DNA of 64,000 nucleotides from Phycicoccus duodecadis (lineage in GTDB: Bacteria > Actinomycetota > Actinomycetes > Actinomycetales > Dermatophilaceae), in NCBI RefSeq assembly GCF_002846495.1, contig NZ_PJNE01000001.1, forward strand, positions 1,860,001 to 1,924,000, in the 5' to 3' direction. The position numbers and the translations under genes were made by a program. The notes beneath the pieces are model-generated. The model had not been told where the DNA came from, made no database searches, and saw nothing but the letters and a program-made list of their open reading frames with translations. How positions within the stretch are numbered: position 1 is the stretch's first letter; each line of letters begins with the position of its first letter. Shown here one piece after another: positions 45,104 through 53,381 of the stretch.

Positions 45104-45799
45104 TCAGCGGACGGGCAGGTGCTCGCGCAGCCAGCTCTCGGTCGTGGCCCACGCGGCGGCACTCGCCTGCGGGTCGTGGTTGACGAAGTCGTCGTTGTCG
45201 AAGGCGTGGTCGGCGCCGGGATAGGTGTGGAAGTCCACGGAGCCCCCGCCGCTCACGCGCTCGCGGATGGTCCGGACGACGTCCATCGGGATGTAGGCGT
45301 CGTCCTCGCCGAAGTGGTGGAGCGACGGCGTGGTGACCGACGGCACGGCCTCGGTGATACCGGGCAGCGCCGAGCCGTAGAACGAGACCAGGGCGTCGGC
45401 GGGCTCGCCGGCGACGACCGCGTAGCCGAGGCCGCCGCCGAAGCAGAAGCCGACGACCCCGGTGCCGCCGGTGGTCTCGGGCCGCTCGCGCAGGGCGCGC
45501 AGGGCGGCCCGCGCGTCGGACACCGCGCTGTCCCAGTCGAGCCGGCCCACGACAGCCATCGCGTCCTCGAGCATCGACGGGCCGTTCGCGATCTCGTCGA
45601 CGCCGAGGCGCCAGAAGATCTGGGGGGCGAGCACCACGTAGCCGAGGTCGGCCAGGTCCTGCGCCCGGCGCCGGATGTAGGCGCTGACCCCGAAGATCTC
45701 CTGCAGCAGGAGGATGCCCGGGCCACGGCCGGACTCGGGCAGCCAGAGGTGGGCCGGCATCGCGCCGTCGGGGGTGGTGACCTCGGTCGGGTTGCTCAT
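45104..45799 (-). CDS. Dienelactone hydrolase family protein
   Basis: Alpha/beta hydrolase of 231 residues with the family Cys nucleophile in GVVGFCFGGGLGYAV (near residue 120), Asp in the ADALVSF to DDAYIP region and His in YPGADHAFDN. The EIFG segment after strand 1 (LLLQEIFGVSAYIRRRAQDL) carries the Glu that holds the Cys. Members hydrolyse dienelactone in chlorocatechol degradation or act on small esters. The start ATG is 45799. It stands alone. Confidence 0.87.
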   Translation of the reverse strand: MSNPTEVTTPDGAMPAHLWLPESGRGPGILLLQEIFGVSAYIRRRAQDLADLGYVVLAPQIFWRLGVDEIANGPSMLEDAMAVVGRLDWDSAVSDARAALRALRERPETTGGTGVVGFCFGGGLGYAVVAGEPADALVSFYGSALPGITEAVPSVTTPSLHHFGEDDAYIPMDVVRTIRERVSGGGSVDFHTYPGADHAFDNDDFVNHDPQASAAAWATTESWLREHLPVR

Positions 45800-46221
45800 G
45801 CGGCAAGTATGGTGCCGCGCCCGCCCGCCCCAGCGGTGGGACGCCGCCCGGCGAGGTGGCCGCGTCGAGGGTCGCCCGAACAGCGACGCCGGCGACGCCC
45901 GTGCGACCGGAGGACGCGCGCAGTCACCTCGGCGCGGCGGTGCCCAGCGCGGGGTTCGGAAGTCGCTGCGGCGCAGCGGATCTCGCCTTGGCGCGGCGGA
46001 AGGGGCTCCATCCGGCGAATGAAGGACGCCGGCGCTGTCGGGCCCACGCTCGAAGAATGCACTGTGGTTGAACCCGAAATGACATTGTTGTGACGTCTCT
46101 GCGCAGTTCACCGTCGAGGAAATGGCGGGACCGGAATCGATTCGTGGTTCGGCCCCCGAAATGCCGCCGACTGTGTTCTCGTAGACGAAGAACGCAGCAG
46201 CATTCGGCGGAAGGCATCCCG
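45800..46221. other. 422-base gene-free region with AT-richer leader
   Basis: No convincing gene is seen. The right half (about 46040-46215) is clearly less GC-rich than its surroundings and leads into the secreted-protein gene, so it probably holds the promoter and a long 5' leader for that gene. A TTGAAC at 46068-46073 could be a -35, but no good -10 is found at the right distance. Confidence 0.4.
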
Positions 46222-47172
46222 ATGACCAGGCAGGTGCAGTGGCGTCGACCCCTTCGGGTCGCCCTCGGCGCTGCCGTGCTCGGGGTCTGCTGGCTCCTCC
46301 TGGCTCCCAGCTCGGCCCAGGCCGACGACGCCCCGCCGGCGGCCGGCCGGGAGCTCCTCGGCTCGGTCACCGTGGCGGCGCACGAGACGGTGACCACTCC
46401 TCTCATGCGGGCCGCCACCCGCGCCACCACCCAGGCAGCCGCCGCCACCAGCGCGGTCCCGACGGGCGGCGCGGCGACCGTCTCCGGCGCCACCGCTGCG
46501 GTGGCTGCGGCCACCCGCGACGTCCCTGTCGCGGCTCCCGTGGCGTCGACCTCCACCGTCGTCGTCGACCTGGTCGCCGCCTCGGCCACGACGACCACCA
46601 GCGATGCGGTCAGCGCTGTGACCGCGCAGGTCGACGGCACCGTCGTGCGCGCCGTCGACGCCGTCTCCGGGACGGTGGGCGTCGTCGCCGGCACTGTCGA
46701 CGCGGTCCTGTCCCCCGTCCTGTCCCCCGTCGAAGGTGCACTCGACCCGGTGCTCAGGCCGGCCCGCGGGGTCGTGCCTCCCGGCACTCCCCTCCCGCCG
46801 GTGGCCGGGGCCGTCGCCCCGGGCGTGACCGGCCCCGTGGCACCGACCACCGTCGCGGGGGTATCCCCGTCGGTCCTCGCCGCCGTGTCCGCGGTGGCGT
46901 CCTCGGTCGCATCGGCCGTGGTCGCCACAGTCGCCTTCCCGACGACTGCGCCGCCCGGGGCTCCCATCCCCCTGCCGATGCCGCTGCTCGCCGCCGCGCT
47001 GGTCGGCGGGGCCCTCGTCATGTCGTCCGGCGGCCGTGGCGCCCCCTCTGGGGACGACGCGCTGTCGGCCCGGTGGCTGACGCTGCCCGCCGCCGCGACC
47101 GAGCGGGTGCGGGCGCTGCTGACCGGGCCCGTCGCAGGGCCCGCACTCATTCCCGGTTCCAGTCCTGATTGA
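46222..47172 (+). CDS. Secreted Ala/Thr/Val-rich protein of unknown function
   Basis: Protein of 316 residues starting at ATG 46222; the frame upstream is not conserved-looking. It has a signal peptide (RVALGAAVLGVCWLLLAPSS, cleavage near AQADD). The bulk is very rich in Ala, Val, Thr and Ser with few charged residues. One strongly hydrophobic segment at LPMPLLAAALVGGALVM (about residues 255-272) is followed by a 45-residue tail, suggesting a membrane anchor. No known domain is recognised. The chaplin-like gene follows after a terminator, so the two may form a surface module. Confidence 0.65.
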   Translation: MTRQVQWRRPLRVALGAAVLGVCWLLLAPSSAQADDAPPAAGRELLGSVTVAAHETVTTPLMRAATRATTQAAAATSAVPTGGAATVSGATAAVAAATRDVPVAAPVASTSTVVVDLVAASATTTTSDAVSAVTAQVDGTVVRAVDAVSGTVGVVAGTVDAVLSPVLSPVEGALDPVLRPARGVVPPGTPLPPVAGAVAPGVTGPVAPTTVAGVSPSVLAAVSAVASSVASAVVATVAFPTTAPPGAPIPLPMPLLAAALVGGALVMSSGGRGAPSGDDALSARWLTLPAAATERVRALLTGPVAGPALIPGSSPD

Positions 47173-47216
47173 TCCCGCCCCTGCGTTCCTCGTGTGAGCG
47201 CGCGGCACTTCCCTCG

Positions 47217-47234
47217 CCTCGCCGGCGAGGTTTT
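47217..47234 (+). terminator. Short GC palindrome followed by T run
   Basis: CCTCGCCGGCGAGG (47217-47230) is a perfect palindrome followed directly by TTTT. It lies 45 bases after the secreted-protein stop and 30 bases before the chaplin-like ATG, within that gene's leader. Confidence 0.55.
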
Positions 47235-47263
47235 CGGATCATTCAGGAAAGGAACTACTCATC

Positions 47264-48399
47264 ATGCGTGCATACGTTCGGAGAGGGCTCGAAGTTGCCC
47301 TCGTGGTCGGAGGCGGGATCTTCTTCTCCGCCAATGCCTGGGCCGATGACACCTCGGGGGCCGACAGCCTCCTCGGGGGCAACCAGGTCGGCTCGGTGGT
47401 GTCGATCCCGGTGACCGTGGGCGGTAACGCCGTCTCGGTGCTGGGGGACTCGCACAGCTCGGGGTCGAGTGCGTCGGGCGGTGCGGGGTCCTCGGATGCC
47501 GGTTCGTCGTCGAGCACCTCGGGGGAGGACTCGGCGGGGGGTGGCAACAGGCCACCGCTCCGTTGTCGATCCCGGTGACCGTGGGCGGTAACGCCGTCTC
47601 GGTGCTGGGGGACTCGCACAGCTCGGGGTCGGGTGCGTCGGTCCCGGCGGGTTCGGGTTCGGCCGGTGGTTCGACGACCAGCGGTGAGGACGGGGTGCTG
47701 GGCGGGAACCAGGTGACGCTGCCGGTGTCGGTCCCGGTGACCGTCGGCGGCAACGCGGTGTCCGTGGTCGGTGACTCCACGAGCGCCGGTGGTGACTCGA
47801 GCGGGTCGGTCCCGGCGGGTTCGGGTTCGGCGGGTGGTTCGACGACCAGCGGTGAGGACGGGGTGCTGGGTGGGAACCAGGTGACGCTGCCGGTGTCGGT
47901 CCCGGTGACCGTGGGCGGTAACGCCGTCTCGGTGCTGGGGGACTCGCACAGCTCGGGGTCGAGTGCGTCGGTCCCGGCGGGTTCGGGTTCGGCCGGTGGT
48001 TCGGCGACCAGCGGTGAGGACGGGGTGCTGGGCGGGAACCAGGTGACGCTGCCGGTGTCGGTCCCGGTGACCGTCGGCGGCAACGCGGTCGCCGTGGTCG
48101 GTGACTCCACCACCGACGGTCCCACCACGACCACCCCCGGGGGCGAGACGCCCGGTGGTGGCACTCCGGGTAGCGAGACCCCCGGCCACGAGACCCCGGG
48201 TGCCACGGCGGTCGGCGACGCCACGGCGCCGGTCGGCTCATTGTCGACCGTGACCGCGGACGTGCCGGCTGCGCTCTCGTCGCGGCTGGCGCAGACCGGC
48301 ATGGAGGGCGCCTTGCTGCTGCAGCTCGCGTTCCTGCTCCTGCTCGCCGGCGGCGGTCTCGTCGTCGCCGCCCGTCGCCCGGTGGTGACCCTGGCGTGA
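47264..48399 (+). pseudogene. Chaplin-repeat surface protein with LAQTG sorting signal, interrupted by a one-base frameshift
   Basis: Starts at ATG 47264 after AGGAAAGGAACT. A signal peptide ends near ANAWADD. Five chaplin-like repeats (G-N-Q-V..VPVTVGGNAVSV-GDS) follow, separated by Gly/Ser/Thr-rich linkers. The C-terminus has the sorting signal LAQTG, a hydrophobic stretch and RR, fitting class E sortase (LAXTG) substrates such as the long chaplins of Streptomyces. The frame breaks at about 47548, where GGCAACAGG should read GGCAACCAGG as in the other repeats; the first part ends at a stop at 47576-47578 and the remainder is open from before that point to 48399. Restoring one C gives about 378 residues. 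The repeats lack the paired Cys of some chaplins. It may be a real mutation, phase variation or a sequencing error. Confidence 0.7.
47378..48108 (+). repeat. Five in-gene tandem chaplin repeats
   Basis: Repeat units begin at 47378, 47543, 47704, 47872 and 48034, giving spacings of 165, 161, 168 and 162 bases. All are multiples of three except 161, which locates a one-base loss in the second unit. Long stretches of units 2-5, including linkers, are nearly identical in DNA, indicating recent duplication or gene conversion. Confidence 0.8.
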
Positions 48400-48472
48400 G
48401 CCTGGAGGGGCCGGGCCAGGTGACCGGTGGTCATCCGGGTCGGCCCCCCGAGGTTGCGCGCCTCGCACGACC

Positions 48473-48515
48473 GGCGATGCCGGACGCGGCCCTGCACAGC
48501 GCGTCCGGCATCGCC
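48473..48515. terminator. Hairpin between convergent genes
   Basis: Sixteen-base arms (48473-48488, GGCGATGCCGGACGCG, with 48500-48515) enclose an 11-base loop. It lies between the chaplin-like gene and the convergent HprK-like gene. Confidence 0.7.
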
Positions 48516-48530
48516 CCGTGGCGTGGCGGC

Positions 48531-49679
48531 TCAGGCGAGGACGACGAAGGCACCGCTGGCCACGAGGCCGGCGGCCGTCTCGGCGACCACCTCGGCCGCT
48601 CGCGGATGGCGGCCGTGGCCGGCCACCGCCGCCTCGGTGAGGTCGGCCAGGCGGCGGGGTGCCTGCGCGGCCCGCCACAGGGTGGACGCCATCCCGGGCA
48701 ACGCCATCGGCACGGTGCCGACCAGCACCAGGGTCGAGCCCTCGGCGTGCAGCGCGTGCCGGAAGGGCGCGCGGCCCAGCACCGTCGAGGGGTCGAGCGC
48801 CGGCGGGGCGCACGCCTCCGGGCGCTCGTCGACGCCCCCGTCTCCGGCCTCCACCTCCCAGGTCGCCGGCTCGTCGCGGACGGCGTCGAGGGCGTGGACC
48901 AGCAGGTCCCGGCACCGGTCGATCTCGGCGTAGGTGAGCCGCCAGGGCCCGCCACCAGCGGTCAGCGCACGCGCCAGGGCGCCCATCGGGTCGGGCATCC
49001 GCAACAGCGCGGAGGTCTGCGGCACGACAGCGACGGCCGCCTCGACCAGCGACAGGGGGGTCAGGGACGGCTCGCCGGCCGCCGGGTCGCGGTCGAGGAC
49101 GACGACCCCGCCCAACCGGAGCGCGTCGGGCGCCACGAGGAGCCCCAGCTCGTCGGGCGAGCGCTCCTCCTTGTCGTGCGGCGAGGCCGGGTCGACGACG
49201 ATCGAGAGCGGTTTCGGATGCGCCCGCACGCTCAGGTCGTCCTCGATCGCGACCGTCTCGTCGGAGACGTAACCGAAACTCCGCCCCAGCACGCGGGCCG
49301 AGGTGGTCTTGCCCGTGCCCGAAGCGGCCACCAGGGCCAGTGTCGTGCCGTCGGGCCGCGCCAGCCCGGCGGCATGCAGCAGGAGGCAGTCGCCCATCCG
49401 CCGCTCCAGCGAGGCGACCGTGAGCGCCCGCGACACCGCGTAGGGCAGCGCGTCGTCGCCGATCCGGTAGCGTGCGCCCGCGATGAGGACGGCCTCGTCC
49501 TCGCGCCCCAGGGTGAAGGGGAGCACGTCGGTGTCGCCACCGGCCCGCTCCGGCACCTCGGCGCGCGCCCACAAGGCGCGCACGCGCTCGGCCACCGGTG
49601 ACCCCAGGCCGTCGGTGTCGAGCCACCAGCGGGCACCGAAGGCGTCGACCAGCAGCGGGGGCACGCCAGGCACGCTCAT
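48531..49679 (-). CDS. HprK-like P-loop ATP-binding protein
   Basis: Protein of 382 residues with a C-terminal P-loop resembling HPr kinase/phosphorylase rather than a metabolic kinase: Walker A LVAASGTGKTTSARVL follows the LLLHAAGLARPDGT strand, then FGYVSDETVAIEDDL and VVVLDRDP. ATG 49679 overlaps the TGA of the fructosamine-kinase remnant (ATGA). The frame remains open to 49829 in phase with the remnant's N-terminal part, so a gene caller may extend it wrongly. Such HprK-like proteins occur singly in actinobacteria and in some peptide-modification loci; no peptide precursor is seen here. Confidence 0.72.
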   Translation of the reverse strand: MSVPGVPPLLVDAFGARWWLDTDGLGSPVAERVRALWARAEVPERAGGDTDVLPFTLGREDEAVLIAGARYRIGDDALPYAVSRALTVASLERRMGDCLLLHAAGLARPDGTTLALVAASGTGKTTSARVLGRSFGYVSDETVAIEDDLSVRAHPKPLSIVVDPASPHDKEERSPDELGLLVAPDALRLGGVVVLDRDPAAGEPSLTPLSLVEAAVAVVPQTSALLRMPDPMGALARALTAGGGPWRLTYAEIDRCRDLLVHALDAVRDEPATWEVEAGDGGVDERPEACAPPALDPSTVLGRAPFRHALHAEGSTLVLVGTVPMALPGMASTLWRAAQAPRRLADLTEAAVAGHGRHPRAAEVVAETAAGLVASGAFVVLA

Positions 49680-49829
49680 CGGTAGCGCTCCGCGGCCGCC
49701 CGGGCCTGCCCCGCGTACGAGCCGCCGTAGAGCGGTCGAGGCCTCCCGCAGCCAGCGCAGCCCCGCGGCCTCCCAGGCGAAGTACCCGGACGGGGCGTCC
49801 GCCGAGGACTTGCGGAACCGAGGGGGCAT
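49676..49829 (-). pseudogene. Fructosamine kinase gene reduced to its two ends
   Basis: On the minus strand MPPRFRKSSADAPSGYFAWE and the following AAGLRWLREA match the N-terminus of bacterial fructosamine/ketosamine-3-kinases. After a frame change near 49735 the sequence encodes PLYGGSYAGQARAAAERYR and a stop, which matches the C-terminal helix of the same family. The roughly 220-240 residues between, including the kinase core, are missing. I infer an internal deletion that left both gene ends and the original ATGA junction with the HprK-like gene. The identification is by remembered family motifs. Confidence 0.55.
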
Positions 49830-49919
49830 CGTCCCATCGTTCCATCGCCGCCCACCGGCGCGTCGCACATCGGGATACAGTTCGGTCGCACGCCGCATGA
49901 CCCTCCCGAAGGACCCCGG

Positions 49920-50690
49920 ATGACCCACGCGCTCACCCAGCCGTCCCCGCAGGACGGTGACCTCGACCCCGCCACCGTCCTGGAGTCGTTGAGCTTCGAC
50001 ACCGGCGGGGTCCTGGAGTCCATGGAGGAGCTCTCCGACTACCTCGAGCGCGTCGTGCACTCGGTCCGCCGCTTCGTCGACGGCTGCGACGAGGTCGGCG
50101 TCACCATCCTCAGCAACGACCGCCCGCACACTGCCGCCTACTCCACGGTGCAGACCCTCGAGATCGACGCCGTGCAGTACGCCCTCGACGAGGGCCCCTG
50201 TCTCGAGGCCGCCCGCACCCGCGAGGAGCAGCGCGTCGACGACCTGTGTGCCGAGGACGGCCGCTGGCCGACCTTCGCCCAGGTCACCCGACAGGACGGG
50301 ATGCGCAGCCTGTTCGCCGTGCCGCTGGTCAGCGGCGACGAGTGCGTGGGCGCGCTCAACCTCTACGCCTGGGAGCGCGACGCCTTCGGCAGCCTCGACG
50401 CCGCCCTCGTGCGCATCGCGGCCCGCCGCTGCGCCGACGCCGTGGTCGCCGTGACCCAGCTCGACGGGATGCGCCGCCTCGCCGGCCAGCTCGAGCAGGC
50501 CATGGCGAGCCGGGCGGTCATCGAGCAGGCCAAGGGCGTCATCATGGCGCTGCGCGGCATCCCCGAGCACGAGGCCTTCGACGTGCTGCGCAAGACCTCG
50601 CAGGACCGCAACATCAAGGTCCGGGTCCTGGCGGAACAGGTCATCGGGGGCGTCGTCCAAGGTCGTGACGGGCTCGGTACACCCGGCTGA
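49920..50690 (+). CDS. GAF and ANTAR domain RNA-binding regulator
   Basis: Protein of 256 residues. Residues of about 35-170 form a GAF sensor domain (GVTILSNDRPHTAAYSTVQT, LDEGPCLEAARTRE, MRSLFAVPLV). The C-terminal ANTAR domain (about 190-245) contains QAMASRAVIEQAKGVIMALR, typical of proteins that bind paired hairpins in leader RNA to prevent termination. It lies divergent from the HprK-like/fructosamine kinase remnant, with about 90 bases between. Ligand and targets are unknown. Confidence 0.88.
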   Translation: MTHALTQPSPQDGDLDPATVLESLSFDTGGVLESMEELSDYLERVVHSVRRFVDGCDEVGVTILSNDRPHTAAYSTVQTLEIDAVQYALDEGPCLEAARTREEQRVDDLCAEDGRWPTFAQVTRQDGMRSLFAVPLVSGDECVGALNLYAWERDAFGSLDAALVRIAARRCADAVVAVTQLDGMRRLAGQLEQAMASRAVIEQAKGVIMALRGIPEHEAFDVLRKTSQDRNIKVRVLAEQVIGGVVQGRDGLGTPG

Positions 50691-50713
50691 GCCCGTTCAT
50701 CTAGGCTCACGTC

Positions 50714-51877
50714 ATGGCGCGACCCCACGCGGCAGCACTCCTCGAGGACGCCTACACGCAGCGGAAGGCGAGCCTCCTCGAGTCGCGCGGCTGGGTCACC
50801 CGCATCGTGCCCTCGACCGGCTACGGCAGCGTCACCCAGCTGCGCATCTTCGCGCGCGTCATCATGACCCGCGGTCTGCCCGAGGCGGATGCCGACGAGA
50901 CCGCCGAGCAGTCCTACGCCGCGCGGCTGCGCTCGGTCGAGCTCGAGACGCGCGGCTGGCGCGCGTTCTTCGCCGCCCCGGTCGCCGACGAGCCGGTGAC
51001 GGTGCGGGTTAACGAGCGCATCGTGACCACGCGCACCGACCGCGGCGGCTACGTCGACCTCACCGTCCGCGGGCACGGGCTGACACCCGGCGAGCACCTG
51101 GTCTACCTCGACTCGCCACGCGCGCAGCCCATCGAGGCGCCCGTGCTGGTCGTCGGCTCGCAGGTGACGCACGGGATCATCTCCGACATCGACGACACCG
51201 TGCTGTCGACCTCGCTGCCGCGCCCGATGATCGCTGCCTGGAACACCTTCGTGCGCTCCGAGGGGGCCCGGCGCCCGGTGCCCGGGATGGCGACGATGTA
51301 CCGCGAGCTGCTGGCCGCCCGACCCGAGGCGCCCGTGGTGTACCTCAGCACCGGCGCCTGGAACACCGGCCCGCAGCTCAGCCGGTTCCTGCGCCGCAAC
51401 GGCTACCCGACCGGCCCGATGCTGCTCACCGACTGGGGCCCCACCAACACCGGCTGGTTCCGCTCCGGGCAGGAGCACAAGCGGGCCCAGCTGCACCGGC
51501 TGGCCCGCGACCTGCCCAACGTGCGGTGGCTGCTCGTCGGTGACGACGGCCAGCACGACCCGAGCATCTACACCGAGTTCGCCTCGAAACGTCCGGACCG
51601 GGTGCGCGGCATCGCGTTGCGCGAGCTCACGGCCGGTGAGCAGGTGCTGTCGCACGCCATCCCGGTGGCCACCGACGACGTCGCCCCCGCCCCCGAGGAC
51701 CGGCTCGAGGTGCCGGTGGTGCGCGGGCCCGACGGCTACGCGCTGAGCCGGCGGGTCCGCGGCCTGTGGGAGGACGACGAGCGCCCCCGCACCCTCGGCG
51801 AGTACGCCTCGGCCGTCGTCACCGGCGGCCTCGACGACCCGCCGCCCTACACGGTCGAGGACCTCGACGAGCGGTGA
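50714..51877 (+). CDS. App1-like phosphatase domain protein (DUF2183)
   Basis: Soluble protein of 387 residues. The catalytic HAD-type DxDxT motif is in HGIISDIDDTVLSTSLPRP (near residue 160), with downstream VYLSTGAWNTGPQLSRFLRR and LLVGDDGQHDPSIY completing the Asp/Lys pattern. The family is related to yeast App1 phosphatidate phosphatase and lipin. The bacterial substrate is not established. It follows the ANTAR gene by 23 bases. Confidence 0.85.
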   Translation: MARPHAAALLEDAYTQRKASLLESRGWVTRIVPSTGYGSVTQLRIFARVIMTRGLPEADADETAEQSYAARLRSVELETRGWRAFFAAPVADEPVTVRVNERIVTTRTDRGGYVDLTVRGHGLTPGEHLVYLDSPRAQPIEAPVLVVGSQVTHGIISDIDDTVLSTSLPRPMIAAWNTFVRSEGARRPVPGMATMYRELLAARPEAPVVYLSTGAWNTGPQLSRFLRRNGYPTGPMLLTDWGPTNTGWFRSGQEHKRAQLHRLARDLPNVRWLLVGDDGQHDPSIYTEFASKRPDRVRGIALRELTAGEQVLSHAIPVATDDVAPAPEDRLEVPVVRGPDGYALSRRVRGLWEDDERPRTLGEYASAVVTGGLDDPPPYTVEDLDER

Positions 51878-51960
51878 GCCGGCGTCCGGGGCATTCGATG
51901 GCTCCGCCGGGGTGGGTCCGTGGGCCTGCCGGTGACGGTGGTGGGCGGTAGCGTCGGGTC

Positions 51961-52821
51961 ATGCCCGAGCTGCCCGAGGTCCAGGCGCTCGCCGACTTCC
52001 TGCGCGCGCGCACCGACGGGCTCGTCGTCACCGGCGTCGAGCTCGGGTCCTTCCACGTCCTGAAGACCTTCACCCCGCCCCCGGAGGCCCTGGTCGGCGC
52101 CCCCGTCGACGGGGTGGGGCGCCTCGGCAAGTTCATCGACCTCGACTGCGGCGGCACGCACCTGGTGTTCCACCTGGCACGGGCCGGCTGGCTGCGCTGG
52201 TCCGACGCGCAGTCGGCCACCCGGCTGCGACCGGGCAAGTCACCCATCGCGCTGCGCGTCCGCTTCGACGACGGCTCCGGCTTCGACCTCACCGAGGCCG
52301 GCACCCAGAAGCGTCTGGCGGCCTACATCGTGGGCGACACCGGCCAGGTACCGGGGATCGCCTCGCTCGGGCCCGACCCGCTGGCCGACGAGTTCACCGA
52401 GGAGGTCTTCGCGGCGATCCTGGGGTCCCACCGGATGCAGGTGAAGGGGCTGCTGCGCGACCAGTCGATCATCGCGGGCGTGGGCAACGCCTACTCCGAC
52501 GAGATCCTGCACGTCGCCAAGCTCTCGCCGTTCGCGCTCGCGGCGACCCTCGACGCCGAGCAGGTCACCCGCCTGTACACCGCGCTGCGCCAGACGCTGG
52601 CCCACGCCGTGGCCACCGCCTCGGGCAAGCCGGCCAAGGAGCTCAAGGACGCCAAGCGGGCCGGGATGCGGGTGCACGGCCGCACCGGCGAGGTCTGCCC
52701 CGAGTGCGGCGACGTCGTGCGCGAGGTCTCCTTCGCCGACTCCTCGCTGCAGTACTGCGCCACCTGCCAGACCGGGGGCAAGCCGCTGGCCGACCGGCGC
52801 ACCAGCAAGTTCCTGAAGTAG
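51961..52821 (+). CDS. Fpg/Nei family DNA glycosylase
   Basis: Base-excision repair enzyme of 286 residues. The catalytic Pro2-Glu3 is present in MPELPEVQALADF, the H2TH domain includes LLRDQSIIAGVGNAYSDEIL, and a C-terminal zinc finger is formed by CPECGDVVREVSFADSS and CATCQTGG. It should remove oxidised bases and nick the strand. The His/Arg of the zinc-finger loop is replaced by Thr-rich sequence, so substrate range may differ from MutM; actinobacteria have several paralogues. ATG 51961. Confidence 0.9.
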   Translation: MPELPEVQALADFLRARTDGLVVTGVELGSFHVLKTFTPPPEALVGAPVDGVGRLGKFIDLDCGGTHLVFHLARAGWLRWSDAQSATRLRPGKSPIALRVRFDDGSGFDLTEAGTQKRLAAYIVGDTGQVPGIASLGPDPLADEFTEEVFAAILGSHRMQVKGLLRDQSIIAGVGNAYSDEILHVAKLSPFALAATLDAEQVTRLYTALRQTLAHAVATASGKPAKELKDAKRAGMRVHGRTGEVCPECGDVVREVSFADSSLQYCATCQTGGKPLADRRTSKFLK

Positions 52822-52873
52822 CGGCGGGGCGGGCGGGTCGCGAGGGCTGCGTCGCGGCTGGGATGCTGGGGGC

Positions 52874-53209
52874 ATGAGCGAGTTCCCCGACGTGCCCGTG
52901 TCCGAGGTCGCCCCCGACGCGACCTTCCTCGACATCCGCGAGCAGGACGAGTGGGATGCCGGCCACGCGCCGGGGGCGGTCCACATCCCCATGTCCGCGC
53001 TGCCGCAGCGGGTCGACGAGCTGGCGCCGTTCCTCGAGCGTGACGAGCCGCTGCTCATCACCTGCCGCTCGGGTGGGCGCGTGCAGCGCGTCATGCCCTG
53101 GCTGGCGCAGCAGGGTTACGAGGTGGCCAACCTCGAGGGCGGGATGATCGCGTGGCAGACCGCCGGGCGCCCGATGGACGCCGCGAACGGCACGCCGACG
53201 GTCTCCTGA
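52874..53209 (+). CDS. Rhodanese-like domain protein
   Basis: Single rhodanese domain of 111 residues with the active Cys in LLITCRSGGRVQRVMPWL, DIREQDEWDAGHAPGAVHIP at the start and NLEGGMIAWQ at the end. It can carry persulfide sulfur for transfer reactions. The physiological partner is unknown. ATG 52874. Confidence 0.9.
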   Translation: MSEFPDVPVSEVAPDATFLDIREQDEWDAGHAPGAVHIPMSALPQRVDELAPFLERDEPLLITCRSGGRVQRVMPWLAQQGYEVANLEGGMIAWQTAGRPMDAANGTPTVS

Positions 53210-53240
53210 CCCGCTCCCGCCAGCCGCTTCTCGTCCCGTC

Positions 53241-53369
53241 TGGGGCTCTCTAGGGAGTCGTCAAGAGGGGCGTAGACGAGCGCAGCGACTGCCCTGTCAT
53301 GCGCGCGCGGCTCGGCGACACTCGATGCGGCTCTCTGCGAATGTCTCGGGCATTCGCTAGAGAGCCCCA
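53241..53369. repeat. Inverted repeat with alternative pairing before the ATPase gene
   Basis: TGGGGCTCTCTAG (53241-53253) pairs perfectly with CTAGAGAGCCCCA (53357-53369). The same right-hand arm also pairs locally, GGCTCTCTGCGAATG (53329-53343) with 53351-53366, seven-base loop, one bulge. The two pairings exclude each other. The right arm ends 12 bases before the GTG start of the ATPase gene. No target-site duplication or transposase is found. Confidence 0.55.
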
Positions 53370-53381
53370 TACGCTGCGATC

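Noticed and set aside
47536-47578. Programmed -1 frameshifting at the GGGGGG run in the chaplin-like gene
   Set aside because: Slipping at the G run would give Gly-Gly-Trp-Gln-Gln, not the Gly-Gly-Asn-Gln found in the other repeats. A missing C at about 47548 restores the repeat exactly, so a simple indel is the better explanation.
47378-48108. CRISPR-like array
   Set aside because: The repeats are long, direct and coding, with Gly/Ser-rich linkers in frame and no unique spacers of constant length.
53241-53369. Terminal inverted repeats of an insertion sequence
   Set aside because: No transposase frame, no target duplication at the outer ends, and only about 100 bases between arms; at most a miniature element remains possible.
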